Shown here: positions 53,263 to 62,470 of the stretch, one piece after another | Layout of the letters: each line of letters starts with the position of its first letter | Numbering within the stretch: position 1 is the stretch's first letter | The notes under the pieces: model-generated | Databases searched by the model: none | Told to the model about the DNA's origin: nothing | What the model saw: only the letters and a program-made list of their open reading frames with translations | Translations under genes and position numbers: made by a program | DNA from: a bacterium | Lineage (GTDB): Bacteria; ARS69 | DNA: 64,000 nucleotides | Reading direction: 5' to 3' | NCBI GenBank assembly: GCA_025774805.1 | Contig: JALGZR010000003.1 | Coordinates: 1-64,000, forward strand

Positions 53263-55419
53263 ATGGAAGATCCCCGCATTCTCGTCGTTGATGACGAGAT
53301 CACTCTGTGCGTCTTCATTCAGGAGATCCTCGAAGAGAACGGCTGCCGGGTCGAAACCGCGAACTCCGCCGAAGAGGGGCTCGAGCTGCTCGACCGGAAC
53401 CGTTTCGACGTGGCCCTCCTCGACATCGTCCTCCCGAACATGAACGGTCTGCGCATGCTGGCCGAGATCAAGAAGCGCTCTCCGGAGACGGAAGTGCTGA
53501 TGATGACGAGCCATACGTCGGTGGAGACCGTGCTCGAGGCCATAAAGCACGGAGCCTACGACTACCTGCAGAAGCCCTTCGAAGAGATCGAAGAGGTTTG
53601 GATCAACGTGAAGCGGGCTCTCGAGAAGACGGAGCTCGCGGAGAGCAACAAGAGACTCCTCGAGGAGAAGGACGAGAGGAACCGGGCCCTCTCGGCCGCG
53701 GTGATGAGGCTCACGTCGTTCATCGACGCGGGCCGGGCCATGAGTGACTTCCAATCCCTGCCGCAGCTGCTGGACTTCTTCACCGGACTCGTGGCCAACG
53801 AGCTCGGCGTCGACCGTGCCTCCCTCATGCTCCTCGACGAAAGCTCCCAGGAGCTCAGGATCGTCGCGCACCGGGGGATCGAGGGGATCGATCCCGCTAC
53901 GGTTCGCGTCCCCGTCGGGCAGGGGATCGCCGGAACGGTCGCGAAGACGGGTCGGCACATTCTCGTGACGGATGCGGACCCACCGCAGGGGACCAGCCCC
54001 GACGGATTGCCGAACCTGTCCAGCTCCTTCATCTCCGCACCGATCGTGCTGTCGATCCCCATCAAGTCACGGACCGAGGTGCTCGGGGTGATCAACGTCA
54101 CGAACCGCCGCAGCTCCATCCCCTTCTCGGACGAAGACCTCGACTATCTGACCGGCATGACCGGTCAGCTCGCCGTTGCCGTCGAGCGGGCGAAGCACCT
54201 GCAGGACCTGCAAGAGGCCTACGAGTCTCTCAAAGCGACCCAGTACCAGCTGATTCTGTCCGAGCGTCTCAAGGCGGTCGGACAGATGGCGACCGGGGTC
54301 GCCCACGATTTCAACAACGACCTCAGTGTGATTCTGGGCAAGACCCAAATGGCCCTGCAGCGCCTGCAGAGCTCGGACCGGGCGGCTGTGGAGAAGGTCC
54401 GGGAGGATCTCGAGACGATCCGGAAGATCTCCATGCGGGGCGCGGAGATGATCAAGCGCGTCCAAAACTACACGCGGATCCGAAGGGACCGACCGCACAA
54501 GGGGGTCAATCTCAACACCGTCGTACGCGAGTCGGTGGAGATGTCCCGTCCGCGGTGGCGAGACGGTGCCGAGGCACGCGGTGTCAACATCGATCTCCGG
54601 TGCGAGTTCCGGAAGATCCCGCTCGTGGACGGCAACTTCCACGAGCTCACCCAGGTAGTGAGCAATCTCACCTTCAACGCCATCGAGGCGATGCCGGACG
54701 GAGGTTGTCTGACGTTCCGGACGTTTTCGGAGGAGGGCGACGTCGTCCTCGAGATCGAGGACACCGGCGTGGGAATGGACGAGACGACGAAGGAAAACCT
54801 CTTCCAACCGTTCCTGACGAACAAGGAGACCGGCAACGGGTTGGGGACGAGCATCGTCTACGGAATCGTGACCCGTCACAAGGGGAAGATCGAGGTCGAG
54901 ACCGAACTCGGACGGGGCACAACCTTCCGCATCCGACTGCCCGTGGCCGAGACCCTCTCCCCCCGGGCCACGGCGGCGCCGGCCGTCGAGCGGTCGCCCG
55001 AGCGGTCGCCCGAGCGGTCGCCCGAGTGGTCGCCCGAGGGCTCCCGTCCCGCGAGGATTCTGCTCGTCGAGGACGAGAAGCTGGTGCGGGAGACCCTCGC
55101 CGAGATGCTCGATGCGGATGGTCACACGGTGAAGGACTTCGCCGAGGGTCGGGAGGCGGTGTCCGGACTGCAGAGGAATACATTCGACCTGGTGATCACC
55201 GATCTGAATATGCCCGAGATGTCGGGCCTCGATGTGGCCCGGGCCGTGAGAAGCGTGGACCCCGACGTCCCGATCGTCCTTCTCAGCGGATGGGCCGTGC
55301 AAATGGAAGAGGAGCGACTCCGCGAATCGGGGATCGAACTCATGCTGACGAAGCCGTGCTCGTTCGAAACGCTCTCCAGCACGGTTCGGCGGGCCATTCG
55401 GCCTCGCGCCGGAGTCTGA
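53263..55419 (+). CDS. Hybrid histidine kinase: receiver - GAF - kinase - receiver
   Basis: 718 cytoplasmic residues. Receiver 1 (about 4-120) has phosphoacceptor D54 in ALLDIVLPNMNG and lysine in YLQKPF. A coiled linker leads to a GAF domain (about 165-325: ELGVDRASLMLLDESSQELR, VPVGQGIAGTVAKTGRHI). The phosphoacceptor histidine is about residue 348 in GVAHDFNNDLSVILG, of the HisKA class with the AHDFNN signature. ATPase motifs are NLTFNAIEAM, DTGVGMDE and GNGLGTSIVYG. A repetitive ERSP linker (576-594) connects to receiver 2 (about 603-715), with its aspartate near 646 in LVITDLNMPEMSG and LTKPCSF. No membrane helix. It sits upstream of the surface-protein genes and may control them. Confidence 0.92.
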   Translation: MEDPRILVVDDEITLCVFIQEILEENGCRVETANSAEEGLELLDRNRFDVALLDIVLPNMNGLRMLAEIKKRSPETEVLMMTSHTSVETVLEAIKHGAYDYLQKPFEEIEEVWINVKRALEKTELAESNKRLLEEKDERNRALSAAVMRLTSFIDAGRAMSDFQSLPQLLDFFTGLVANELGVDRASLMLLDESSQELRIVAHRGIEGIDPATVRVPVGQGIAGTVAKTGRHILVTDADPPQGTSPDGLPNLSSSFISAPIVLSIPIKSRTEVLGVINVTNRRSSIPFSDEDLDYLTGMTGQLAVAVERAKHLQDLQEAYESLKATQYQLILSERLKAVGQMATGVAHDFNNDLSVILGKTQMALQRLQSSDRAAVEKVREDLETIRKISMRGAEMIKRVQNYTRIRRDRPHKGVNLNTVVRESVEMSRPRWRDGAEARGVNIDLRCEFRKIPLVDGNFHELTQVVSNLTFNAIEAMPDGGCLTFRTFSEEGDVVLEIEDTGVGMDETTKENLFQPFLTNKETGNGLGTSIVYGIVTRHKGKIEVETELGRGTTFRIRLPVAETLSPRATAAPAVERSPERSPERSPEWSPEGSRPARILLVEDEKLVRETLAEMLDADGHTVKDFAEGREAVSGLQRNTFDLVITDLNMPEMSGLDVARAVRSVDPDVPIVLLSGWAVQMEEERLRESGIELMLTKPCSFETLSSTVRRAIRPRAGV
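54988..55035 (+). repeat. 12-bp tandem repeat encoding an ERSP linker
   Basis: Three exact copies of GAGCGGTCGCCC and a fourth with one base changed (GAGTGGTCGCCC), in frame with the kinase gene, followed by a partial unit. It encodes ERSP-ERSP-ERSP-EWSP between the kinase and receiver 2 and is expected to vary in copy number by slippage. Confidence 0.9.
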
Positions 55420-55578
55420 CGCCATGAGAGATGGCGAGGAGGTGTCATCCGCCAGGAGATCACGCACGGCCCGGCCGATCGATGAAAGGCTTTCCGCAAG
55501 AACCCGCCCCGCCGTGAGGCGGCGCTCCGCGAACGACGCCACAACCACCGCTCATCCGAGTGAAGGAGGAAAACTGTA

Positions 55579-56154
55579 GTGAGAGTGAAACTCGCTCACC
55601 CGGAGTCCTGGATCCCGCTGGGGATGGCGCTGCTCATCGGCGCCGGAGGGCTCTCCCCCGGATCGGCGTACGCCGCCGACAACACCGCGACCGGTGACAT
55701 CGCCGGTGTGGGCGCCGACCTCACGGACTCGAACATCTTCACGGTGAATCTGAGTACGTTGGCGCTGGTGAAGACCGCATTTCTGACCGACGGGACTCAG
55801 CTCACCTCCGGCGATGCGGTGCCCTCCGGCACGCTCGTCCGCTTCATGATCTACATCGACAACCCGACGGCCGTGGACGTCAGCGACGTCAACGTGCAGG
55901 ACGTCCTGGATCCGACGTTCACCTACCAGGCCGGCACGATCAAGGTGGACAACTCACAGGCGACCGGGGCGACCGAGGCGGCGATCTACGCGGCCGTGAA
56001 CGCGACCGGAGCCCTGGACGACGCCGTCGATCTCGTCGACGTGGCCGGAATCACCGGCGCGACGGTCAGTGCCGGCAGCAGTGCGGGCAACCAGCAGCTC
56101 GACATTCTCGCCAGCCGTGTGTGGGCGATGCTGATCGAGGTGCGCGTCCAGTAG
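55579..56154 (+). CDS. Secreted DUF11-like protein A
   Basis: 191 residues, GTG start 55579 with GGAGGAAAA eight to ten bases upstream. Signal peptide ending SPGSAYAA, then one DUF11-like beta-sandwich: LALVKTAFLTDGTQLTSGDA, GTLVRFMIYIDNPTAVDVSD and VNVQDVLDPTFTYQAGTIKV. It is a paralogue of the next gene: the LALVK....G.....G...G, YIDNPT and DVL....FTY..GT blocks align. No sorting motif is evident. It is probably a surface or fibre subunit, cell-envelope bound or released. Confidence 0.82.
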   Translation: MRVKLAHPESWIPLGMALLIGAGGLSPGSAYAADNTATGDIAGVGADLTDSNIFTVNLSTLALVKTAFLTDGTQLTSGDAVPSGTLVRFMIYIDNPTAVDVSDVNVQDVLDPTFTYQAGTIKVDNSQATGATEAAIYAAVNATGALDDAVDLVDVAGITGATVSAGSSAGNQQLDILASRVWAMLIEVRVQ

Positions 56155-56256
56155 CGATCGATTCGCGAATCGAGCGATCGGTCGGAGGGCGAGATCGTCT
56201 CGCCACGTGACTCGAGCGCTCGTGGGTACGCAGAGTACGGGACGGCGCGGGAGACG

Positions 56257-56862
56257 ATGAACCTTCGTCATTGCGTTCTGATCGTCCCGATCCTCTTGTT
56301 CGGATCGCTGATCGCATGGACGCCACCTCCCGCCGGTGCCGCGACGAACGCGGCCGTGGGCGGAATCGGTGGCGTCAACAACGGCACGATCCAGAACGGG
56401 GACGGGACCGGACCTGCTCAGTTCACGGTCGATTCGGTGGATCTCGCACTGGTGAAACAGGCGCGTGATCTGAACGGTGTCGTGTTGCCACCCGGCGCCG
56501 GCGTGAGACCGGGTCAGCAGATCTACTTCGTCCTCTACGTCGACAACCCGACCGTCTACCCGTCCGACGACCTCCGCATCTCGGACGTCCTCAACGAGGC
56601 CCAGTTCACCTACGTCCCCGGAACTCTGGAGACGACCCAGGTCACCGACGGTTCGCCGGATGCGACGATCTGGGCGGGAACTTGGACTCCGCTGACGGAC
56701 TCCATCGGCATTCCCGACGACACCGCATCGTTCATCGACACGGTGGCGCCGACCGGGCCGAATCTCCTCAGCATCGGCGCGGTGCCCGGGCAGTCCAACA
56801 TGGTTGTGACGTTGCCCGGCAGTACCCTCGTTGCCTTCCGCTTCCTGGTCACGGTGAACTGA
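56257..56862 (+). CDS. Secreted DUF11-like protein B
   Basis: 201 residues, start ATG 56257. Signal peptide MNLRHCVLIVPILLFGSLIA to about PAGAA. The mature domain parallels protein A (DLALVKQARDLNGVVLPPGA; IYFVLYVDNPTVYPSDDLRI; DVLNEAQFTYVPGT), with a longer C-terminus (NMVVTLPGSTLVAFRFLVTV). Its TGA stop overlaps the ATG of the giant outer-membrane gene (TGATG), so these are translationally coupled and probably co-assembled. Function inferred as a surface subunit. Confidence 0.82.
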   Translation: MNLRHCVLIVPILLFGSLIAWTPPPAGAATNAAVGGIGGVNNGTIQNGDGTGPAQFTVDSVDLALVKQARDLNGVVLPPGAGVRPGQQIYFVLYVDNPTVYPSDDLRISDVLNEAQFTYVPGTLETTQVTDGSPDATIWAGTWTPLTDSIGIPDDTASFIDTVAPTGPNLLSIGAVPGQSNMVVTLPGSTLVAFRFLVTVN

Positions 56863-59800
56863 TGAGAACACGTCGGAACACACGGGCCGCGAGGATGCGG
56901 ATACTCGGCCGGAGCGGGGTCATCGTTCTGCTCTGGCTCATCGCGGCGGCGGGGACTTCCGATCCCGCGCACGCGCAAAATCTCCAGAACGCCGCCACCG
57001 GAAGCCTGGGAGGGCACGCACTCGATCCCACCCGGGCGATCGTCACGCTGACCCGCGTGGGAACCGTTGCCACCTCCGCCGCGGCGGAGATCAACCCCGG
57101 GGTCGTCCTCGCGGACGGTCCTGCATCCCTGACCTATGATCTCCTGCCGTCCATCGGATCGGAAGATGTGGGCCTGACCCAGCTGTCGATCACGATTCCG
57201 GCCGGCTTCACCAACGCCACCGTGACCGATGTGATCGTGGGCGGCACGCCCCTGATCGCGGAATGCCCGGTTCCGGGACCGGGCGGCTACTGCGCCCAGG
57301 TCGTGGACTCCTTGCTGACCGTGGACCTCGGATCGGGAATCACGACGAACCTGACGAACATCCGGGTGGAGATCGACGCCCGTGCGCCCTCCGTGGCCGG
57401 CTCGGGCCGCTTCTCCTCGGTCCTCGCCAACGGAGACCTCACGTTGGCGGCCACGCCGGGAGATGCGGACGGCGTCGCCGACAACACGAACAACGTCGTG
57501 GTCGAGGTCGTCGAGTCCCAGGGGATCGTCCTGGAGCTCGACCATCTCGCCCGGAAATCCACCGCGCTCGTCGGCGAGATCGTTCCCTACACCGTGGCCA
57601 TCCGGAACACGGTGGCCTCCGACGTGGACTCCGTGAACATCGAAGTCCGGATTCCGCCCGGGTTCAAGTACGTCGACGAGAGCGCCCGGCTCAATGGAGG
57701 CGCGGCCGCGGCCACGGTCGACGCGGACGGGTTGCGCGTCCCGATCGGAGACGTTCCTGCCCTCACCGATGACAACGGCAACGGAACCGCGGACCCGGGC
57801 GAGGCCGGTCACCGGTCGTTGACGTACCAGCTCGTCATCGGCGCCGGAGCGCACCCCGGAATCTACGTGGGCCGGGCGATCGCCAGGGACTACTGCGACG
57901 TCTGCGTCATTTCCAACGAGGCGGAAGCGGGCGTCGAGGTCGCCGTCGATCCCGACTTCGACCTGGGAACGATCATCGGAAAGGTCTTCCACGATCGGAA
58001 CGACGACGGATGGCAGGATCCCGGCGAGGACGGTGTCGCCGGGGCGGTGGTTGCGTTGGACGACGGGTCCTACGCGATCACCGACGAGCACGGCCGATAC
58101 CATTTCCCCGTTGTCGAGCCCGGCCATCGACTCCTGAAGATCGACCACGGGCGCACTGCCGGAGTGAGCGAGTCCACGACCGATGAGAGCCTGATCATCC
58201 GGGTCACCCCGGGACTTCTCGCGAAGGCGAACTTTGGAATCCACATCCGACGCGAGACCGAATCGATCGGGAAGGCCGAGACCGAGGGAGTGGCGATCGT
58301 GCGCGAGACTGGCGACAACGCGATCGAGGTCTACGGCAACGCACGCATGCCGTCCCTCGTGATCAACGGGAGAGCGGTTCCGCTTCCCTCGAGTGAAGTC
58401 CTGATGCGTCAGGGGGACCGGGAAGACGTCCTGGAGATCAACGGCTCCGAGCTCGAAGAGCCCGTGAGGTTCGAGCTCACCCTGGACTCCCGGGAAGAGA
58501 CCGACCGCTGGACCCTGAGGATCCACGGATCGACGGGCGAGGTGATGCGCACGATGGAGGGGGACGGTCCGCTCCCGAAAGCCCTCTCTTGGGACGGCAG
58601 GGCGGACGACGGGTATCTGCCGAGGCCGGGCGACATCGGAACGTACCAGCTCCACGTCGAGTTCGCGGACGGCACGCGGATCACGAGCCCCCGCCGGTTC
58701 TTCGGAGTCGACCGGACGTCGGTGATCTCCTTCCGCCTCACCGGGGACGCATTCGAGTCGAACCGCACGCAGCTCAGCCGGGCGGCCATGACTTCGTTGA
58801 CGGAGGCGGCTCCGATCCTCCGGGAGCACCCGGACGAGAGGATCGTGATCGAGGGACACACGGACAACGTGGGATCACGCGAGCACAACTTGGAGCTCTC
58901 GTACGGACGGGCCAAGGCCGCATACGACTTTCTCACGGGGGAAATGGGACTCCCCACCGATCAGTTCGTCATCCGCGGTCGGGGACCGGATCGCCCGGTC
59001 GCCTCCAATGAGCTTCCGGACGGACGAGCGCTCAACCGGCGCGTCGAGATCAAGGCCGAGCTCGCCGAGGTCGAGAACGCGCAGGTGCGCGACCAGTTCC
59101 GCACCGAGGCCCGCGTCGAAATCAACGACAGTCCCATCGAGATCGGATCCCTCGGTCGGTTCACCGCCCGGATCGACGACATCTCGGTGCGAGAGCTCAC
59201 GGTCGTCATGTCCGATTCCCGAGGACAATCCGTCGAGACGAGGATTCCGATCCCCCACTTCGAGATCCTGGAGCCCGCGGGGATTCGCATGCTGCCGCAG
59301 GACGCGGTCGACACTTCCTGGATCCGACAGGCGTCGACCGGAGAGGCCGAGCCCGGGCCGAGTCCCATCGCCCTCATGACGGGCCTGGCGGGAAGGACCG
59401 ATCCCGGGAACGTAGTGGAGATCGACGGCGTCGAGGTGCCCCTTTCGGAGGACGGATCCATCGAAACCGTCTTCCCGCTGACCGGTCTTAGGAACACGTT
59501 CACGATCCAGATCCGCAACGCGGAGGGTTATTCCCGGATCGTCGATCTGATCGTCGATGTCACGACCGAGGACGAGTTCGGAGAGAAGTGGATCCACAGC
59601 GACGCCATCCCCGATCTCGAGATCGACCTGCCGCCAGCCGGCGAGCCGTTGCGCTCGGCCCAACTCCTCTTGACCGGATCCACCGACCCCTCGAACCGCG
59701 TCAAGGCGAACGGACAGACGATCGCGGTCGATGAGCAGGGACGGCTCCAGGGAACCGTCGACCTGCCGCACGGCAAGAGCAGACTGCTCGTCGAGGTCAC

Positions 59801-62468
59801 GGATCCGCGGGGTCGAACGGGCACCGTCGAGCGGGAGGTAGAAGTGCTCGAGACCGAGATCTTCCTGCTGGCCTTTGCCGACGGCACGATCGGCCACATG
59901 AAGGGCGACGGAAGGTTTGAAGCCGCGGGCTTGGACGAGGCCGACGACTTCTACACCGAGGGTCGTCTGGCCTACTACCTGAAGGGAAGGGTGGCCGGAC
60001 GATACCTGATCACCTCCGCCCTGGACACCGGCCGGGAGGAGTTCGATTCCCTCTTCAAGGACTTCGGGGCCGACGAGACGCGCCGACTGCTGCGCAATCT
60101 CGACCCGGACAAGCTCTACCCCGTCTACGGAGACGCCAGCACGGTCGTCTACGACACGGAGACGCAGGGCGAGTTCTTCCTCGCCGTGCAGAGCGAGGAC
60201 ATTGATGCGCTTCTCGGGAACTACGCCCTGAACCTGTCCGACACGGAGCTCTCGGCCTACCACCGGACGCTCTACGGCGGCAGGATCGCCTACGAGTCCC
60301 TCTCGCGGACCCGTTACGGCGCGCCTGATTCGCGGGTCGTCCTCTTCGGGGCGGAGCAGAGACACGTCCACGCCCGCAACGAGCTGCGAGCGGTTGGAGG
60401 ATCCATCTACTACCTGCGCCACCGGGACGTGATCGAGGGAAGCGAGCAGATCGCCCTGGTCGTTCGCGACAAGAACACCGGCCTGATTCTCAGCCGGGAC
60501 CCGCAGCGCCGGAACCGCGACTACACGATCAAGTATCCCGAGGGTCGGGTCGTCTTCCGCCGTCCGATCACGAGTGTCGTCCTCGATGGAACGCTCGTGG
60601 ATCAGGACCTTCTGTCGGGGAACCCGGTCTACATCCAGGTCGACTACGAGGCCCGAATGGGGTCCTTCGAGAAGAACGGGGGCGGCGCGCGGGCCCGTCA
60701 GCAGATCGGTGACCACGTGGCGGTGGGAGGAACCTGGATCGACGACGAGCAGGCGGCGGCGTCCTACGAGCTGCACGGCGTGGATTCCGAGATACGGATC
60801 GGGGAGGGAAACCGCCTGACGGCCGAGTACGCCGAGAGCGAGGGAAGCGACGCTCTGACCTGGATCAGCGAGGACGGGGGGCTCACGTATGCCGAGGCCT
60901 CGATCGACGATGCCATCGACGGGTCGGCCTGGAAGGTCGCCCTCGAGCTCGACGTCGGCGAGTGGTTCGACCGGCCCGACCGATTCCACCTGACCGGGTA
61001 CTACAAGGACCTGGAGCCCGGCTTCGCCTCCAGCGGGAACCTCCTGGAACGGGGAACGGAGAAGGCCGGCGGGACGGCACGGGTCCGGATGACCGAGGCC
61101 AACACCTTGGCGCTCCGGGTCGCCCACGACCGCCTGAAGGACGGGTCCGCCTCCCCGGGCACCCCCGGGCGCTCTTCGACGGCCTCTGTTCAGTGGGATC
61201 ACCGCCGGGAGCGTTGGGAGGCCTCCGCGGAGTACTTCGAGAAGAGGCTCGAGGATTCCTCCGGCCGGTCTCTGGAGGACATTCGATACGCGGCGGCCCG
61301 GATCGCCGCGAACGCGACCGACGACCTGCGCGGTCACCTGGAGCACCAGCAGACGCTGTCGGGACCGGACAACGACCAGACGACGCTCGGCGTGCAGTAC
61401 CGAATCCTCTCCACCCTCTCGCTCGACTTGCAGGGCACGGAGGGCGCGCGGGGTCGGTCCGCGCAGGCGGGCGCGATCCTCGAGGCGGACGGGAGCCGTG
61501 TCTACGTCTCGGAACGAATGCTCGAGGACCGGACCGGCGCCACCGGGGCCATGACCGTCCTGGGGGCCGAGACGCGCCCGGACCCGTCGAGCCGCGTGTA
61601 CACGGAGTACCAGTGGGATCACTCCGGTCCCCGAGACCGGACGATTTCCCTCTTGGGTGCCCAGAGGGAGTGGAACGTTCGCAGGGGATTCCGCTTCGTC
61701 ACCGGCGGAGAGCTGTCCGAGATCGACGCGGGCCCTCAGAACTCCAAGCGCGCGAGCCTGGCGGCCAGCGCGGCGCACTCGGGGATTCGAGGCGTCTCGG
61801 CGGTCTCTCGTCACGAGATTCGCTACGAAACGGGTTCCACCGAGCGCGTTCAGTACTTCACGTCGAGCCGCCTCGAGCTCCGTGTCACTCCCGATTTCAC
61901 CCTCCTCGGGAGCTACCGCTACAGCCGCACGCGGGACCGAGACATGGCGCTCGTCGAGGCACGACTCAACGAGGGGAGCGTCGGTATCGCGTATCGCCCG
62001 GTCCGGGACGACCGATTGAACGGCATGGTGCGCTACACTCACCTGGCTGACCGTCGTCCCGATCTCGCGGGTGACGCCCCCCCGGCGAATCGACGGATGG
62101 ACGTGGTGTCCCTGGAGGGCATCTACGAAGTGCACCCCCGCATCCAGTGGTCGGCCAAGGGCGCCACCCGGATACTGGACGAGGCGTTCGTCGCCGTTCC
62201 CTCCGTTCGAACCCGCACGTATCTCGGAATCCAGCGGGCGGACTTCACCCTCTACGATCCGATCGACTTGGGTGTCGAGTACCGACTCCTTCACCAGAGA
62301 GAGGCGGACGACACCCGTCAGGGGTGGGTGTTCGAGCTCTCTCGTCGCTTCGGCGATCGTCTCCGGCTCGGAGCGGGATACAACTTCAGCGACCTCTCGG
62401 ACAACGAGTTCTCGACCAACGACTACTCGGTCCGTGGCGCGTACGTCCGCGTCCAGGGGAAGTACTAG
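56862..62468 (+). CDS. Giant outer-membrane protein with DUF11, SdrD-B-like, OmpA and C-terminal barrel domains
   Basis: 1868 residues; start ATG 56862. Signal peptide to about AHAQ. Residues about 40-360 are DUF11-like sandwiches (GEIVPYTVAIRNTVASDVDS). Residues about 366-427 are an SdrD-B/SpaA-like domain with a calcium-type loop (DRNDDGWQDPGEDGVAGAVV). Residues about 621-733 are an OmpA peptidoglycan-binding domain (IVIEGHTDNVGSREHNLELS, NRRVEIKAEL). Bacterial Ig-like repeats follow (SNRVKANGQTIAVDEQGRLQ). From about 1040 to the end is a large beta-barrel with many aromatic strands, closing YVRVQGKY. It may anchor the two DUF11 proteins at the surface. Function is unproven. Confidence 0.85.
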   Translation: MRTRRNTRAARMRILGRSGVIVLLWLIAAAGTSDPAHAQNLQNAATGSLGGHALDPTRAIVTLTRVGTVATSAAAEINPGVVLADGPASLTYDLLPSIGSEDVGLTQLSITIPAGFTNATVTDVIVGGTPLIAECPVPGPGGYCAQVVDSLLTVDLGSGITTNLTNIRVEIDARAPSVAGSGRFSSVLANGDLTLAATPGDADGVADNTNNVVVEVVESQGIVLELDHLARKSTALVGEIVPYTVAIRNTVASDVDSVNIEVRIPPGFKYVDESARLNGGAAAATVDADGLRVPIGDVPALTDDNGNGTADPGEAGHRSLTYQLVIGAGAHPGIYVGRAIARDYCDVCVISNEAEAGVEVAVDPDFDLGTIIGKVFHDRNDDGWQDPGEDGVAGAVVALDDGSYAITDEHGRYHFPVVEPGHRLLKIDHGRTAGVSESTTDESLIIRVTPGLLAKANFGIHIRRETESIGKAETEGVAIVRETGDNAIEVYGNARMPSLVINGRAVPLPSSEVLMRQGDREDVLEINGSELEEPVRFELTLDSREETDRWTLRIHGSTGEVMRTMEGDGPLPKALSWDGRADDGYLPRPGDIGTYQLHVEFADGTRITSPRRFFGVDRTSVISFRLTGDAFESNRTQLSRAAMTSLTEAAPILREHPDERIVIEGHTDNVGSREHNLELSYGRAKAAYDFLTGEMGLPTDQFVIRGRGPDRPVASNELPDGRALNRRVEIKAELAEVENAQVRDQFRTEARVEINDSPIEIGSLGRFTARIDDISVRELTVVMSDSRGQSVETRIPIPHFEILEPAGIRMLPQDAVDTSWIRQASTGEAEPGPSPIALMTGLAGRTDPGNVVEIDGVEVPLSEDGSIETVFPLTGLRNTFTIQIRNAEGYSRIVDLIVDVTTEDEFGEKWIHSDAIPDLEIDLPPAGEPLRSAQLLLTGSTDPSNRVKANGQTIAVDEQGRLQGTVDLPHGKSRLLVEVTDPRGRTGTVEREVEVLETEIFLLAFADGTIGHMKGDGRFEAAGLDEADDFYTEGRLAYYLKGRVAGRYLITSALDTGREEFDSLFKDFGADETRRLLRNLDPDKLYPVYGDASTVVYDTETQGEFFLAVQSEDIDALLGNYALNLSDTELSAYHRTLYGGRIAYESLSRTRYGAPDSRVVLFGAEQRHVHARNELRAVGGSIYYLRHRDVIEGSEQIALVVRDKNTGLILSRDPQRRNRDYTIKYPEGRVVFRRPITSVVLDGTLVDQDLLSGNPVYIQVDYEARMGSFEKNGGGARARQQIGDHVAVGGTWIDDEQAAASYELHGVDSEIRIGEGNRLTAEYAESEGSDALTWISEDGGLTYAEASIDDAIDGSAWKVALELDVGEWFDRPDRFHLTGYYKDLEPGFASSGNLLERGTEKAGGTARVRMTEANTLALRVAHDRLKDGSASPGTPGRSSTASVQWDHRRERWEASAEYFEKRLEDSSGRSLEDIRYAAARIAANATDDLRGHLEHQQTLSGPDNDQTTLGVQYRILSTLSLDLQGTEGARGRSAQAGAILEADGSRVYVSERMLEDRTGATGAMTVLGAETRPDPSSRVYTEYQWDHSGPRDRTISLLGAQREWNVRRGFRFVTGGELSEIDAGPQNSKRASLAASAAHSGIRGVSAVSRHEIRYETGSTERVQYFTSSRLELRVTPDFTLLGSYRYSRTRDRDMALVEARLNEGSVGIAYRPVRDDRLNGMVRYTHLADRRPDLAGDAPPANRRMDVVSLEGIYEVHPRIQWSAKGATRILDEAFVAVPSVRTRTYLGIQRADFTLYDPIDLGVEYRLLHQREADDTRQGWVFELSRRFGDRLRLGAGYNFSDLSDNEFSTNDYSVRGAYVRVQGKY

Positions 62469-62470
62469 CC

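Noticed and set aside
54988..55035. CRISPR-like array
   Set aside because: Units are contiguous 12-mers with no spacers, in frame inside a gene.
58875..62294. Long minus-strand open frame (1139 codons) opposite the giant outer-membrane protein
   Set aside because: Antisense shadow; the plus-strand protein has coherent OmpA and barrel domains, this frame has none.
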